NCBI RefSeq assembly: GCF_020171845.1
Contig: NZ_JAIVAM010000013.1
Coordinates: forward strand, 62,001 to 126,000
Reading direction: 5' to 3'
Origin: Cytobacillus kochii
GTDB lineage: Bacteria > Bacillota > Bacilli > Bacillales > Cytobacillaceae
DNA length: 64,000 nt
Positions 1-9,462 of the stretch are shown piece after piece. Within the stretch, counting starts at the first letter, position 1. Every line of letters starts with the position of its first letter. Below the pieces are notes generated by a model. That model worked only from the letters and a program-made list of their open reading frames with translations, did no database searches and was not told the DNA's origin. The translations under genes and the position numbers were made by a program.

Positions 1-654
1 AGAGAAGACTGAGAAATTCTCTCCTAACTGACCTTTCATACTCTGCACTTTGATAACTTCTGTTCCGACTGCACCATAAAATTCATTGGACCACGGAATA
101 TAACCATAAAAGACACAACGTTTAAACCCAAACCAATCTTCACATTTTTTTAGGATATCGGGGAGTTCCGTCTTCGATGAACGAATTAATAATTGACTTA
201 ATTTAGTTAAGGGTGCTCTATGAGGTATTTGCTTCTCTTTTTTTGCTATTTGCTGATATGTTTTCAGTAAATCTGATTGTAAGTTAAATAAAAACATGAT
301 AAACCCATCGTTCTTATGAATTTTTTCTTTCTTTAATAAGGTTGTTACCGCTTTTTGTAGAATCAATGAAAACAAATATAATCGTTCAGTGGATAGAATG
401 GATATTTGCGCATAAAGCCAATCTATTAACTGATTATGAATGTCTTCCTCCATTTCTCCCATGTGTATATGGTGAAACCATTCTGTAAAGGAACGGAGTA
501 GCAGTGTAACCGCCTCAAAATGCTCTTCGTCAGAAATCCCCTCGACATTAAGGTATATCCGGATATTTTCTTCTAAGTTTTGCCTATATGTTTTCATAAA
601 GAATATAAATTCCCGCAATGTAACTTCTTCAAAACGATCATGAGATTGAGCCAT
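1..654 (-). CDS. GAF-containing transcriptional regulator, N-terminal part (truncated by window edge)
   Basis: An open frame of 218 codons starts at the ATG read from position 654 leftwards, behind a GGGGGA ribosome site, and runs off the left edge without a stop. Residues 1-150 look largely helical and carry no motif I recognise. From about residue 160 the sequence (LTKLSQLLIRSS, then CEDWFGFKRCVFYGY) resembles the start of a GAF sensory domain. Bacillaceae proteins of this build often end in a LuxR-type helix-turn-helix, but that part is not in the window, so DNA binding is inferred. It diverges from the two dehydrogenases at 825-2346 and could regulate them. Family assignment is moderate; ligand unknown. 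Confidence 0.55.
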   Translation of the reverse strand, partial: MAQSHDRFEEVTLREFIFFMKTYRQNLEENIRIYLNVEGISDEEHFEAVTLLLRSFTEWFHHIHMGEMEEDIHNQLIDWLYAQISILSTERLYLFSLILQKAVTTLLKKEKIHKNDGFIMFLFNLQSDLLKTYQQIAKKEKQIPHRAPLTKLSQLLIRSSKTELPDILKKCEDWFGFKRCVFYGYIPWSNEFYGAVGTEVIKVQSMKGQLGENFSVFS

Positions 655-824
655 GAAATTCCCCCTATATATGACTGTAAAATAGCTACTCATAAACAGT
701 ATCTTATAGGATAGCGCTAAAAAGTTAAAGTTTGTATCATTGTAGATGTGGGGTGAACAATGAATGAATTGTTGATAAGTAAGGATATTCATGTAAATAT
801 GACAGCAGAGAAGGGGTAAGGATT
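655..824. promoter_or_regulatory. Divergent intergenic region between regulator and SDR operon
   Basis: These 170 bases must hold the promoters of both flanking units. For the plus strand a weak SigA-like pair is TTGATA (772-777), 16 bases, TAAATA (794-799). For the minus strand TTTAAC, 17 bases, TAAGAT can be read around 700-730. Neither is strong. A purine-rich ribosome site (GAAGGGGTAAGG) precedes the ATG at 825. No clear operator palindrome was found. Confidence 0.3.
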
Positions 825-1580
825 ATGAGATTAAATGAAAAAGTGGCTGTTATTACTGGTGGTGGCACTGGGATTGGGAAAGAGACAGCACTTCTTTTTG
901 CACAAGAAGGAGCAAAAGTTATTCTGACAGATATTCATGAAACGTCTGGTCAAGGTACCGTCGAAGAAATCAAAGCAAATGGTGGGGAAGCAATATTTGT
1001 TCGCCATGATGTAAGTAATGAAAATGATTGGCGTAAGGTCGCTAATGAGGCGATAAAAGCTTATAACCAAGTAGATATTCTCTTCAATAATGCAGGGATT
1101 TATCTTATTAAACCACTAGCTGAAATTGAGCTAGAGGAATGGAATAAATTAATGGCTATTAATGTAGGGGGTGTGTTTTTAGGAATGAAGCATATTATGC
1201 CATTAATGGCTGAGCGGCAGAAAGGTTCTGTGATTAACGCTTCTTCTATTGCAGGCTTAGTGGGCTCTCCCGGCCATGTTTTATATGGTGCAAGTAAAGG
1301 TGCTGTACGTGTCATGACTAAGGACGCTGCCATTGAATATGCTCCAATGGGTGTTAGAGTAAATTCCATTCATCCAGGGTATATTGATACTGGCATGGCT
1401 GATTATGCTTCAGAACAGACTGGTCAGTCAAAAGATGCTTTAGGAAAGAACCTATTTCCACTCGGTTATTTAGGTAAAGTAAAAGATGTAGCTAATACAG
1501 TGCTCTTTTTAGCTTCAGACGATTCAGCATACACTACAGGGGCAGAGTTTGTCATTGATGGTGGAGCGACAGCAAGATAA
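825..1580 (+). CDS. Short-chain dehydrogenase/reductase (SDR), NAD-type
   Basis: A 251-residue classical SDR. The Rossmann TGxxxGIG motif is at residues 11-18, NNAG at 88-91, the catalytic serine at about 141, and YGASK at 154-158 gives the Tyr and Lys of the active site. Asp36 at the end of beta strand 2 favours NAD over NADP by the usual family rule. The full length and the C-terminal GAEFVIDGG segment show an intact enzyme. Substrate cannot be told from sequence; relatives oxidise sugars, sterols or cyclic alcohols. A second SDR follows after 22 bases, so the two are probably co-transcribed. The start at 825 has a good ribosome site. Confidence 0.85.
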   Translation: MRLNEKVAVITGGGTGIGKETALLFAQEGAKVILTDIHETSGQGTVEEIKANGGEAIFVRHDVSNENDWRKVANEAIKAYNQVDILFNNAGIYLIKPLAEIELEEWNKLMAINVGGVFLGMKHIMPLMAERQKGSVINASSIAGLVGSPGHVLYGASKGAVRVMTKDAAIEYAPMGVRVNSIHPGYIDTGMADYASEQTGQSKDALGKNLFPLGYLGKVKDVANTVLFLASDDSAYTTGAEFVIDGGATAR

Positions 1581-1602
1581 TGAAAAGAAAGAGGAGATTA
1601 AA

Positions 1603-2346
1603 ATGAAATTACAAGATAAAGTAGCAATCGTAACAGGTGGAGCAAGTGGTATTGGTGAAGCAGTTGTCAAAGAATATGTAAAAGAAGGTGCAAAGGTTGT
1701 CATAGCTGATTTCTCTGACAAGGGACAAGCTCTTTCTGATACTTTGAATAAAGAAGGATATGAGACTTTATTTGTTAAAACAGATGTATCAAACGAAGAA
1801 GATGTGAAAAATGTCGTTGCACAAACAATTAGTCGGTTTGGAAAATTGGATATCATGTATGCCAATGCGGGTATTGCCAGCGATGGGCCAGCAGCTGAAT
1901 TAGATTATGATAAATGGAAAAAAACGATTGATATTAATCTTTCTGGTGTGTTTCTATCAGATAAATACGCAATCGAACAATTCCAAAAACAAGGAAGCGG
2001 CGGTGTAATAGTGAATGCAGGATCTATTCATAGCTTTGTCTCACTGCCTAATATCCCAGCATACTCCTCTGCAAAAGGTGGCGTGAAACTGTTAACACAA
2101 AACCTATGTACGGCATATGCGAAAGAAAATATCCGTGTAAATGCGGTTTGTCCGGGATACATTGATACGCCTTTATTATCAGAATTAGAATCAGATGTGA
2201 AGAATCACCTTGCCTCCCTTCATCCACAAGGTAGACTTGGAAAACCAGAAGAAATTGCTAAAGCTGTTTTATTCTTATCAAGTGATGATGCGAGCTTTGT
2301 AAATGGTACAACCTTATTAGTAGATGGTGGTTATACAGCACAGTAA
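1603..2346 (+). CDS. Short-chain dehydrogenase/reductase (SDR), second of tandem pair
   Basis: A 247-residue classical SDR with TGGASGIG at 11-18, Asp36 (NAD preference), Ser141 and YSSAK at 154-158. The NNAG motif is changed to YANAG (86-90), a tolerated variant. The ATG at 1603 is chosen because AGAGGAGATT lies just upstream and the protein then begins MKLQDKVAIV as SDRs do; a frame open from 1549 would overlap the previous gene. It resembles its neighbour in fold but not closely in sequence, so a recent duplication is unlikely. Substrate unknown. A strong terminator follows. Confidence 0.85.
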   Translation: MKLQDKVAIVTGGASGIGEAVVKEYVKEGAKVVIADFSDKGQALSDTLNKEGYETLFVKTDVSNEEDVKNVVAQTISRFGKLDIMYANAGIASDGPAAELDYDKWKKTIDINLSGVFLSDKYAIEQFQKQGSGGVIVNAGSIHSFVSLPNIPAYSSAKGGVKLLTQNLCTAYAKENIRVNAVCPGYIDTPLLSELESDVKNHLASLHPQGRLGKPEEIAKAVLFLSSDDASFVNGTTLLVDGGYTAQ

Positions 2347-2361
2347 CTGTTTAACTAATAA

Positions 2362-2418
2362 AAAACCCAATTGGATGGATCGCCTGGTAGAGTAAGGCGT
2401 TCATCTCAATTGGGTTTT
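2362..2418. terminator. Bidirectional terminator between SDR operon and rqcH
   Basis: AAAACCCAATTG pairs with CAATTGGGTTTT across a loop of about 30 bases; the plus side ends in a T-rich run and the minus side in TTTT as well. It lies between convergent genes and can serve both. Confidence 0.8.
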
Positions 2419-2419
2419 G

Positions 2420-4132
2420 TTATTTCTTTTTACTAAGTGAAATGACTTTTTCTTCATCAGGGGTGACAAAGATTGTTTGTTGTTGATCATAAATGACAAA
2501 CCCGGGCTTAGCACCACTCGGCTTTTTCACATTACGTACCTTTGTGTAATCGACGGGTACACTACTTGAGTTACGCGCTTTACTAAAATAAGCAGCTAAA
2601 CAAGCAGCTTCTTGAATAACTTCATTACTTGGCGCTTTATCTCTAATGACCACATGGGACCCAGGGATATCTTTTGTATGGAGCCATATGTCGTCTTTTG
2701 CAGCTAATTTATTCGTCAAATAATCATTTTGTTTATTGTTCTTACCAACAATGATTTCTGTCCCATCGCTAGCGACAAAATAATCAAGGATTGGTTTGGC
2801 ATTGACCGGCTTTTTCTGTTTTTTTTGTCTTTCCCGTAAGTAACCGCCTTCAATAAGTTCCTCCCGTATTTCTTCAATATCTTTCGGTGATGCGGCTTGT
2901 ATTTGTTGTAAAAGATGATCGAAGTAGTTAACTTCTTCATAGGCTTGATCTATTTGTTCTTGTACAACTTGTTTGGCATGTTTAGCTTTTTGATATTTCT
3001 TAAAGTATATCTGTGCATTTTGCGAAGGTGTTTTTTGTGTATCTAGAGGGATAAGGACATTACTGTTATTTTCATCATAATAATTGCTCACTTCAATCTC
3101 ATCCATCCCTCTATGAATGGCATACATATGAGCTGTAATTAATTCACCGTACAATTGAAATTGCTCGGCATTTTTTGCATCTTGCATGGTTAGTTTTAAT
3201 TTCTCTATTTTTTTTGTGTTTTTTTCTTTTTCATTGCTAATGAATTTTTCCAAGTCATTACCTTGTTGTTTGACACGATCTCTTTCTGCTTTGCCGAAAT
3301 AATAGCGGTCAAGCATTAGACTTAAGCTCTCAAAATGACGCTGCTCTCCCTGAATATGATCTAACTGGAGGAAATAAAAAGTCTCTTTATGCTCATTTAT
3401 CGTAATGGTCGGTTGAACTTCTTTGTTTTTTATTTTATCTATTGTCTTAATAAAGGCAGCAGGTAATGTTGTACGGTTGGCTAATCCTGATTGGTAAACA
3501 ATTTCTTTTGCAAGTAGGGGAGAAAACCCGCTGTAATGTTGTACAAGTTGTCTATCTAACTTCCCACTATTAAAGTCCATTCTTCGTAATACATCCGTCT
3601 CATCAGCTTCTATTGGGTTGGCTTTATTTTGAGCCGGGGGAGTCACATATGTTTGACCTGGAAGTAAGGCACGATAACTATTTACGGCATAAGATACATG
3701 TTTAATACAATCGAGAATCATATTTCGTTCTTGATCGATAAGCGTAATATTACTATGTCGTCCCATTATTTCTACAATCAGTCTTTTATAGGAAACGTCC
3801 CCAATCTCATTGCGGCCTTTAATGTCAAAGATAATAATGCGATCTAAATCCATTTGTTTAATATCTTCTAATATATATCCTTCTAAATGTTTTCTTAATA
3901 GCATGCAAAACATCGGTGGTATGCTCGGGTTGTCATAGGCTTCATTTGTTAATTGTACCCGAGCATAACTTGGGTGAGCAGATAAGAGTAATTTATGATT
4001 TTTTCCGTTTGCTCTAATCACTAATATCATTTCATTTTTATAAGGTTGGTGAACTTTATTAATTCGACCACCTTTAAGAGTGGATTGTAACTCCTCTACC
4101 ATCGCTTTTGTAAATAATCCATCAAATGACAT
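2420..4132 (-). CDS. rqcH: Ribosome quality-control protein RqcH (NEMF/Rqc2 family, YloA)
   Basis: RqcH binds stalled 50S subunits carrying peptidyl-tRNA and adds C-terminal alanine tails that mark the nascent chain for degradation. The 570-residue protein has the NFACT-N domain at the N-terminus with the functionally essential Asp97-Arg98 pair (in LDRIIIF), a central helical and coiled-coil part around 280-400, and the C-terminal NFACT-R domain (GSHVVIRD near 490). I place the start at the ATG at 4132 (MSFDGLF), which has an AAAAGG ribosome site at proper spacing; the ATG at 4141 abuts that site. It is transcribed against its neighbours, as in B. subtilis. Older annotation calls this family fibronectin-binding protein. 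Confidence 0.93.
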   Translation of the reverse strand: MSFDGLFTKAMVEELQSTLKGGRINKVHQPYKNEMILVIRANGKNHKLLLSAHPSYARVQLTNEAYDNPSIPPMFCMLLRKHLEGYILEDIKQMDLDRIIIFDIKGRNEIGDVSYKRLIVEIMGRHSNITLIDQERNMILDCIKHVSYAVNSYRALLPGQTYVTPPAQNKANPIEADETDVLRRMDFNSGKLDRQLVQHYSGFSPLLAKEIVYQSGLANRTTLPAAFIKTIDKIKNKEVQPTITINEHKETFYFLQLDHIQGEQRHFESLSLMLDRYYFGKAERDRVKQQGNDLEKFISNEKEKNTKKIEKLKLTMQDAKNAEQFQLYGELITAHMYAIHRGMDEIEVSNYYDENNSNVLIPLDTQKTPSQNAQIYFKKYQKAKHAKQVVQEQIDQAYEEVNYFDHLLQQIQAASPKDIEEIREELIEGGYLRERQKKQKKPVNAKPILDYFVASDGTEIIVGKNNKQNDYLTNKLAAKDDIWLHTKDIPGSHVVIRDKAPSNEVIQEAACLAAYFSKARNSSSVPVDYTKVRNVKKPSGAKPGFVIYDQQQTIFVTPDEEKVISLSKKK

Positions 4133-4299
4133 TGAAAACATCCTTTTCTACGCACGAGATTCAGCGCTGTGCGTCTCTTTACTTTATGGAAGCTATTTTC
4201 CCATAAACAAATGGTTTTTAAAAGCTTTCTGTTTATGTAAAAACATTCTTTCTCATAATAGCATAGCATTTTTTAGGACGAGACTGAATAAGCTTTCAT

Positions 4300-4375
4300 G
4301 AGAGCCTTAAAAATAGGACAGCTCTCCATCGAGATAGTAGGGGAAGCAGGACGGTTCGCATGTAGTAGATGCGAA
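4300..4375 (+). promoter_or_regulatory. Two hairpins in the leader of the P-type ATPase gene
   Basis: GAGAGC (4300-4305) pairs with GCTCTC (4321-4326), and TTCGCAT (4355-4361) pairs with ATGCGAA (4369-4375) around a 7-base loop. The hexamer AGGACG occurs at 4275 and 4348. The pairings are visible directly; a regulatory role is inferred. It does not match any riboswitch I can recall. Confidence 0.35.
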
Positions 4376-4412
4376 TTCTCTTAAAATGAAAAGGAGGAAG
4401 TGTGATGTCCGG

Positions 4413-7091
4413 ATGAAATACCATGAGATGGAAGCGAGAGAGGTTGAAGACACGTTAAACACGAATAGGCATGAAGGCATGTCTGAAGAAGATGCGCAAA
4501 AAAGATTAGAGCAATTTGGATATAATGAATTAGTAGAGGGAGAAAAGCAATCTGCTTTACTCTTATTTTTTAGTCAATTCAAAGACTTTATGACTTTAAT
4601 TCTATTAGTAGCCACATTGATATCTGGGCTACTGGGTGAATATATTGATGCAATCGCCATTATTGCGATTGTACTTATCAACGGAGTATTAGGTTTTTTT
4701 CAGGAACGAAAAGCAGAGAAGTCATTAAGTGCGCTAAAAGAATTATCCACACCTCATGTAACAGTATTACGTGATGGAGAATGGAAGAAAATCCCCTCAA
4801 AAGAAGTCGTTGTTGGTGACTTATTGAAGTTCTCCTCCGGTGATAGAATTGGGGCGGATATCCGCTTAATCGAGTGCAATAACTTAGAAATAGAAGAGTC
4901 GGCCTTAACAGGTGAATCATTACCAGTGCAAAAAACAGTCGCAGCAATTAAGCAAGATAACCCCGGAATCGGCGATATGGAAAATATGGGCTTTATGGGT
5001 ACGATCGTAACGAAGGGTAGCGGAGTGGGGGTTGTCATTGGCACAGGAATGAAAACAGCGATGGGACAAATCGCTGATATGATCCAAAGTGCGGAAACGA
5101 TGACAACACCGCTGCAAAGAAGGTTGGAACAATTAGGAAAAATCCTCATTGTTGTCGCACTATTCTTAACGGTTCTTGTCGTAGGTATCGGTGTGCTTCA
5201 AGGACAAGAATTATATACGATGTTCTTAACAGGGGTATCGTTAGCTGTAGCAGCAATACCAGAGGGATTACCGGCGATAGTCACCGTGGCCTTATCGCTT
5301 GGAGTCCAACGCATGATTAAACAAAAGGCGATTGTCAGAAAGCTCCCAGCAGTAGAAACATTAGGGTGTGCTTCTGTCATATGCTCCGATAAAACGGGAA
5401 CCTTGACTCAGAACAAAATGACTGTCACCCATTTATGGAGTGGTGGTAACACTTGGCAAGTAGATGGCATTGGCTATACACCTAAAGGAGATTTTTATCG
5501 CAGTGAAAAACGTGTAGATCCAAAAAATGAAAAAACATTACAACAATTATTGATGTTTGGTATGCTTTGTAATCATGCTGAAATTCATAAGAAAAATAAA
5601 GAATTTGTCATTGACGGTGATCCAACAGAAGGTGCATTGTTAGTCGCTGGGATGAAAGCAGGATATAGTCGCCCCTCTTTATTAAATCAATATGAAATTC
5701 TCGAAGAATTTCCTTTTGATTCAACTAGAAAAATGATGAGTATCGTGTTAAAAGATGCTAGTGGCAGAAGATTTGTTGTCTGTAAAGGAGCACCGGATGT
5801 GTTGGCACAGAACTGTGAGAGTATCCTGTGGGATAACCGTAAGCAAGCAATGACCCAAGAGATGCATAGGTCAGTGAATGAGGCCATTCACGGTTTAGCC
5901 TCCCAAGCCCTAAGAACAATTGCAATAGGATATAAAGAATTGACTAATGAGGGCAGAATAAAATCAGAAAAAGAGGCAGAAAATCGATTGACGTTTATAG
6001 GTTTACAGGGAATGATTGATCCGCCAAGGACCGAGGTACGAGCTGCGGTTAAAGAATGTAAAGAAGCAGGAATTAAGACAGTGATGATTACAGGCGATCA
6101 TATTACAACTGCTCAAGCAATTGCTAAACAATTAGGTATTCTTAATAAGTCAACAAAAGTAATGGAAGGAAAAACATTAGCTACATTGAGTACAGAAGAG
6201 TTAGAAGATGTAGTGGATGATGTATCGGTGTTTGCGCGCGTATCACCGGAGCATAAATTAAAGATCGTTAAAGCTCTGCAAAATCGTGGTCATATTGTAG
6301 CCATGACAGGGGACGGAATCAATGATGCACCAGCTATCAAAGCTGCTGATATTGGCATTGCCATGGGCATTACCGGTACGGATGTAGCAAAAGAAGCATC
6401 TTCTCTTATTTTACTTGATGACAACTTTGCAACCATTAAATCAGCAATAAAAGAAGGGCGAAATATTTACGATAATATTAGAAAGTTTGTAAGGTATTTA
6501 CTTGCATCTAATGTTGGCGAAATACTGGTTATGCTATTTGCAATGATACTAGCACTACCTCTGCCGCTAGTACCTATACAAATTCTTTGGGTGAATTTAG
6601 TAACAGATGGGCTGCCGGCGATGGCGTTAGGTTTAGACCGACCAGAAGGTAATGTCATGAAGCGAGAACCGCGTAATCCTAAAGAGGGCATCTTTTCAAG
6701 AGGACTTGGCTGGAAAGTTATTTCAAGAGGATTTTTAATTGGTGGAGTAACCTTACTTGCGTTTATGCTCACATATAAAGGCGATCCTAATGAGCTCGCG
6801 TATGCGCAAACCGTTGCATTTGCGACATTAGTCCTTGCTCAATTAATTCATGTGTTTGATTGTCGAAGTGAAAAATCAGTTTTTGCTCGAAACCCATTCG
6901 GTAATATGTATCTTGTCTGGGCGGTTATTTCTTCGGTTTTACTTATGCTAGTCGTTTTATATTGGCCGCCATTACAACAAATTTTCCACACAGTACCAAT
7001 CGCTGGTCGTGATTGGTTAATGATTGTTGGCTTATCAGCTGTCCCAACATTTTTGCTTGGCTTCACATATTTGGCAAGAAAATCGAAGTGA
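4413..7091 (+). CDS. yloB: Cation-transporting P-type ATPase, SERCA-like calcium type (YloB)
   Basis: An 892-residue P2A-type ATPase of the plasma membrane, expected to export Ca2+ and possibly Mn2+. An N-terminal cation-ATPase domain (residues 1-70) precedes the first membrane pair; the actuator loop has TGES; the PEGLP motif lies in the fourth membrane segment; phospho-acceptor Asp326 is in SDKTGTLT; MTGDGINDAP forms the hinge; four more hydrophobic segments close the protein. B. subtilis YloB is a Ca2+-ATPase linked to spores. The start at 4413 gives MKYHEM like YloB, though GGAGG lies 15 bases upstream, which is far; the in-frame ATG at 4386 lacks a ribosome site. A terminator follows. 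Confidence 0.9.
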   Translation: MKYHEMEAREVEDTLNTNRHEGMSEEDAQKRLEQFGYNELVEGEKQSALLLFFSQFKDFMTLILLVATLISGLLGEYIDAIAIIAIVLINGVLGFFQERKAEKSLSALKELSTPHVTVLRDGEWKKIPSKEVVVGDLLKFSSGDRIGADIRLIECNNLEIEESALTGESLPVQKTVAAIKQDNPGIGDMENMGFMGTIVTKGSGVGVVIGTGMKTAMGQIADMIQSAETMTTPLQRRLEQLGKILIVVALFLTVLVVGIGVLQGQELYTMFLTGVSLAVAAIPEGLPAIVTVALSLGVQRMIKQKAIVRKLPAVETLGCASVICSDKTGTLTQNKMTVTHLWSGGNTWQVDGIGYTPKGDFYRSEKRVDPKNEKTLQQLLMFGMLCNHAEIHKKNKEFVIDGDPTEGALLVAGMKAGYSRPSLLNQYEILEEFPFDSTRKMMSIVLKDASGRRFVVCKGAPDVLAQNCESILWDNRKQAMTQEMHRSVNEAIHGLASQALRTIAIGYKELTNEGRIKSEKEAENRLTFIGLQGMIDPPRTEVRAAVKECKEAGIKTVMITGDHITTAQAIAKQLGILNKSTKVMEGKTLATLSTEELEDVVDDVSVFARVSPEHKLKIVKALQNRGHIVAMTGDGINDAPAIKAADIGIAMGITGTDVAKEASSLILLDDNFATIKSAIKEGRNIYDNIRKFVRYLLASNVGEILVMLFAMILALPLPLVPIQILWVNLVTDGLPAMALGLDRPEGNVMKREPRNPKEGIFSRGLGWKVISRGFLIGGVTLLAFMLTYKGDPNELAYAQTVAFATLVLAQLIHVFDCRSEKSVFARNPFGNMYLVWAVISSVLLMLVVLYWPPLQQIFHTVPIAGRDWLMIVGLSAVPTFLLGFTYLARKSK

Positions 7092-7109
7092 AATATGGTA
7101 TAATCCTTT

Positions 7110-7147
7110 AGGTAGTAGAGTGAAACTCTATTACCTTTTGGTTTTTT
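7110..7147 (+). terminator. Rho-independent terminator after the P-type ATPase gene
   Basis: AGGTAGTAGAGT pairs with ACTCTATTACCT (one G-T pair) around a GAA loop, followed by TTTTGGTTTTTT. Confidence 0.85.
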
Positions 7148-7221
7148 AAAGAAAACTACATAATATATGAGTGTAAGAAAAGGTATGGTTAGTGCCAAAT
7201 TTGTATAAGAAAGTTGTAGGT

Positions 7222-7247
7222 ACTTCCCGCAAACAGCGAAAGGAAGT
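7222..7247 (+). promoter_or_regulatory. Hairpin covering the yloC ribosome binding site
   Basis: ACTTCC (7222-7227) pairs with GGAAGT (7242-7247), extended inside by CGC/GCG around AAACA. The right arm is the Shine-Dalgarno sequence of yloC, so folding would hide it. Stem seen; translational control inferred. Confidence 0.4.
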
Positions 7248-7258
7248 GTGGTTAAACG

Positions 7259-8131
7259 ATGGTAGCGAGCATGACAGGGTATGGACAGGGTAAAAGGCAA
7301 ACTGACACCTTCTCTATCACGATTGAAGTAAAAACGGTTAATCATCGTTTTACAGAATATTTCCTGCGCATTCCAAAGCAATTTCTCAAGCTGGAAGATA
7401 AAATAAAAAAAACGCTTAATCAATATATTAAGCGTGGTAGAATAGAAGTCTATGCAACCATAGAACAAACGGGATCGAAACAAAAGAAGATACGTGTGGA
7501 TTGGGATTTGTTAGACGAATTTTATCGTTCAATGACAGAAGTGAAAGAAAAATATAAGTTAAGCAGTGAGCCTGGGTTAAAAGATTTACTTAATGAAGAT
7601 GTATTTGCTATTGTGGAAGTGGATGAAGAAGACGAATGGTTAGATGAGTTGATTCTTGAAGCGACAAATGAAGCTGGTAAAGAGCTGCAAATGATGCGGT
7701 TAGCTGAAGGTAAGGAGCTAGAGAAGGATCTTTTTAAACAGCTCGGTTTACTAACTGAATGTCTTAACCGCTTATATGACTTAGCCCCTAACGTGGTAAA
7801 GCAATACGAAGACCGTTTGCGAAAGCGAATGGAGGAATATGCTGATGGTCATATTGATGAATCAAGAATTATTACAGAGGTGGCAATTTTTGCAGACAAG
7901 GCCGATATCAATGAAGAATTGACACGACTCGCATCACATCGTAATCAATTTCAATTGACCCTTTCCTTGGAAGATGCAATTGGCAGAAAGCTTGATTTCA
8001 TGATTCAAGAGATGAATCGAGAAGTTAATACAATCGGTTCTAAAGCGAATGATTCTACCATTGCTGGAGAAGTGGTTGAAATGAAAGGTCTATTAGAAAA
8101 GATGAAAGAACAAGTACAAAATATTGAATAA
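7259..8131 (+). CDS. yloC: YicC-family endoribonuclease YloC
   Basis: A 290-residue protein opening with MVASMTGYGQG and carrying EVKTVNHRF near residue 25, the signature of the YicC/YloC family. Members act as endoribonucleases; E. coli YicC takes part in RNA turnover. The C-terminal DUF1732-like half ends with GSKANDSTI and GEVVEMKGLLEKMKEQVQN. The ATG at 7259 follows AAAGGAAGTG, which itself lies in a hairpin. It leads the yloC-remA-gmk-rpoZ cluster found throughout Bacillaceae. Cellular target in this organism unknown. Confidence 0.88.
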   Translation: MVASMTGYGQGKRQTDTFSITIEVKTVNHRFTEYFLRIPKQFLKLEDKIKKTLNQYIKRGRIEVYATIEQTGSKQKKIRVDWDLLDEFYRSMTEVKEKYKLSSEPGLKDLLNEDVFAIVEVDEEDEWLDELILEATNEAGKELQMMRLAEGKELEKDLFKQLGLLTECLNRLYDLAPNVVKQYEDRLRKRMEEYADGHIDESRIITEVAIFADKADINEELTRLASHRNQFQLTLSLEDAIGRKLDFMIQEMNREVNTIGSKANDSTIAGEVVEMKGLLEKMKEQVQNIE

Positions 8132-8190
8132 AGCGGTTTAGAAACGCGTGATAAAGGTCAAAATAGTTAACTGATGACGGGGGGACGCAT

Positions 8191-8454
8191 ATGTCAATAA
8201 AATTAATTAATATTGGCTTCGGAAACATTGTTTCTGCCAATAGAATCATATCAATAGTGAGTCCGGAATCGGCACCAATTAAGAGAATTATTCAGGATGC
8301 AAGAGACCGTGGTGTACTGATAGATGCAACATATGGCCGTAGAACGAGAGCAGTCATTGTCATGGATAGTGATCATGTCATTTTATCTGCTGTTCAGCCG
8401 GAAACAGTAGCTGCACGACTGAATGACCGCGATGATGTTATCGATGAAGGGTAG
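8191..8454 (+). CDS. remA: Extracellular-matrix regulatory protein RemA (YlzA)
   Basis: An 87-residue protein almost identical in its core to B. subtilis Rem[10 protein letters not shown] at the start, then SPESAPIKR and YGRRTRAV. RemA is a small oligomeric DNA-binding protein that activates biofilm-matrix and osmoprotection operons. The start at 8191 is preceded by a G-rich ribosome site. It sits between yloC and gmk as in B. subtilis, and gmk follows after 9 bases, so all are probably one transcript. Confidence 0.95.
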   Translation: MSIKLINIGFGNIVSANRIISIVSPESAPIKRIIQDARDRGVLIDATYGRRTRAVIVMDSDHVILSAVQPETVAARLNDRDDVIDEG

Positions 8455-9078
<624 letters not shown>

Positions 9079-9079
9079 T

Positions 9080-9304
9080 ATGTTAAATCCATCAATTGAT
9101 TCATTGATGACAAAAATTGATTCAAAATACTCTCTTGTGTCTGTGGCTGCTAAAAGAGCACGGAAATTACAAAATAATGAAGAGCAATATCGTTTAGAAA
9201 AATATGTATCACATAAAAATGTGGGTAAAGCGTTAGAAGAGATTAATGCAAACGAACTATTTTATCGCTTAGGTGATACAACGCATGAAGGGGAAAAAAG
9301 GTAA
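9080..9304 (+). CDS. rpoZ: DNA-directed RNA polymerase omega subunit
   Basis: A 74-residue omega subunit. [17 protein letters not shown] at the start, RARKLQ in the middle and [12 protein letters not shown] are the conserved segments by which omega clamps the beta-prime C-terminus. It starts at 9080 behind GGAGG inside the gmk end and terminates at a strong hairpin. It is a few residues longer than the B. subtilis protein at the C-terminus. Confidence 0.93.
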   Translation: MLNPSIDSLMTKIDSKYSLVSVAAKRARKLQNNEEQYRLEKYVSHKNVGKALEEINANELFYRLGDTTHEGEKR

Positions 9305-9321
9305 AATACACATATATGAAA

Positions 9322-9353
9322 AAATAACAACCTGTATGGAGGTTGTTATTTTT
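9322..9353 (+). terminator. Terminator after rpoZ
   Basis: AAATAACAACC pairs with GGTTGTTATTT around an 8-base loop and is followed by a T run. It closes the yloC-remA-gmk-rpoZ unit. Confidence 0.9.
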
Positions 9354-9462
9354 GTTCATAGCCGTAATTTTTGTTAAAAACAAGAAGAGATAGATGAAAA
9401 AGTGAGCGAAATTATTCATAATAAAAGAAAAATAACCTTTTGAATATTGGGGGTTTGTATAG

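Noticed and set aside
730..757. SigB-like promoter GTTTGT with GGGTGA before the first dehydrogenase
   Set aside because: Only four of six bases match in each hexamer; insufficient to claim general-stress control.
4320..4385. Possible Mn2+ riboswitch (yybP-ykoY type) before the P-ATPase
   Set aside because: The GGGGA stretch alone is suggestive, but the conserved paired loops of the motif, as I recall them, are not present in order.
7099..7104. Perfect TATAAT at the end of the P-ATPase gene
   Set aside because: No -35 at usable distance, and transcription would begin inside the terminator stem.
6848..7483. Minus-strand frame of 211 codons across the end of the P-ATPase gene and the start of yloC
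   Set aside because: It lies opposite two clear genes and their terminator, has low-complexity composition and no family motif.
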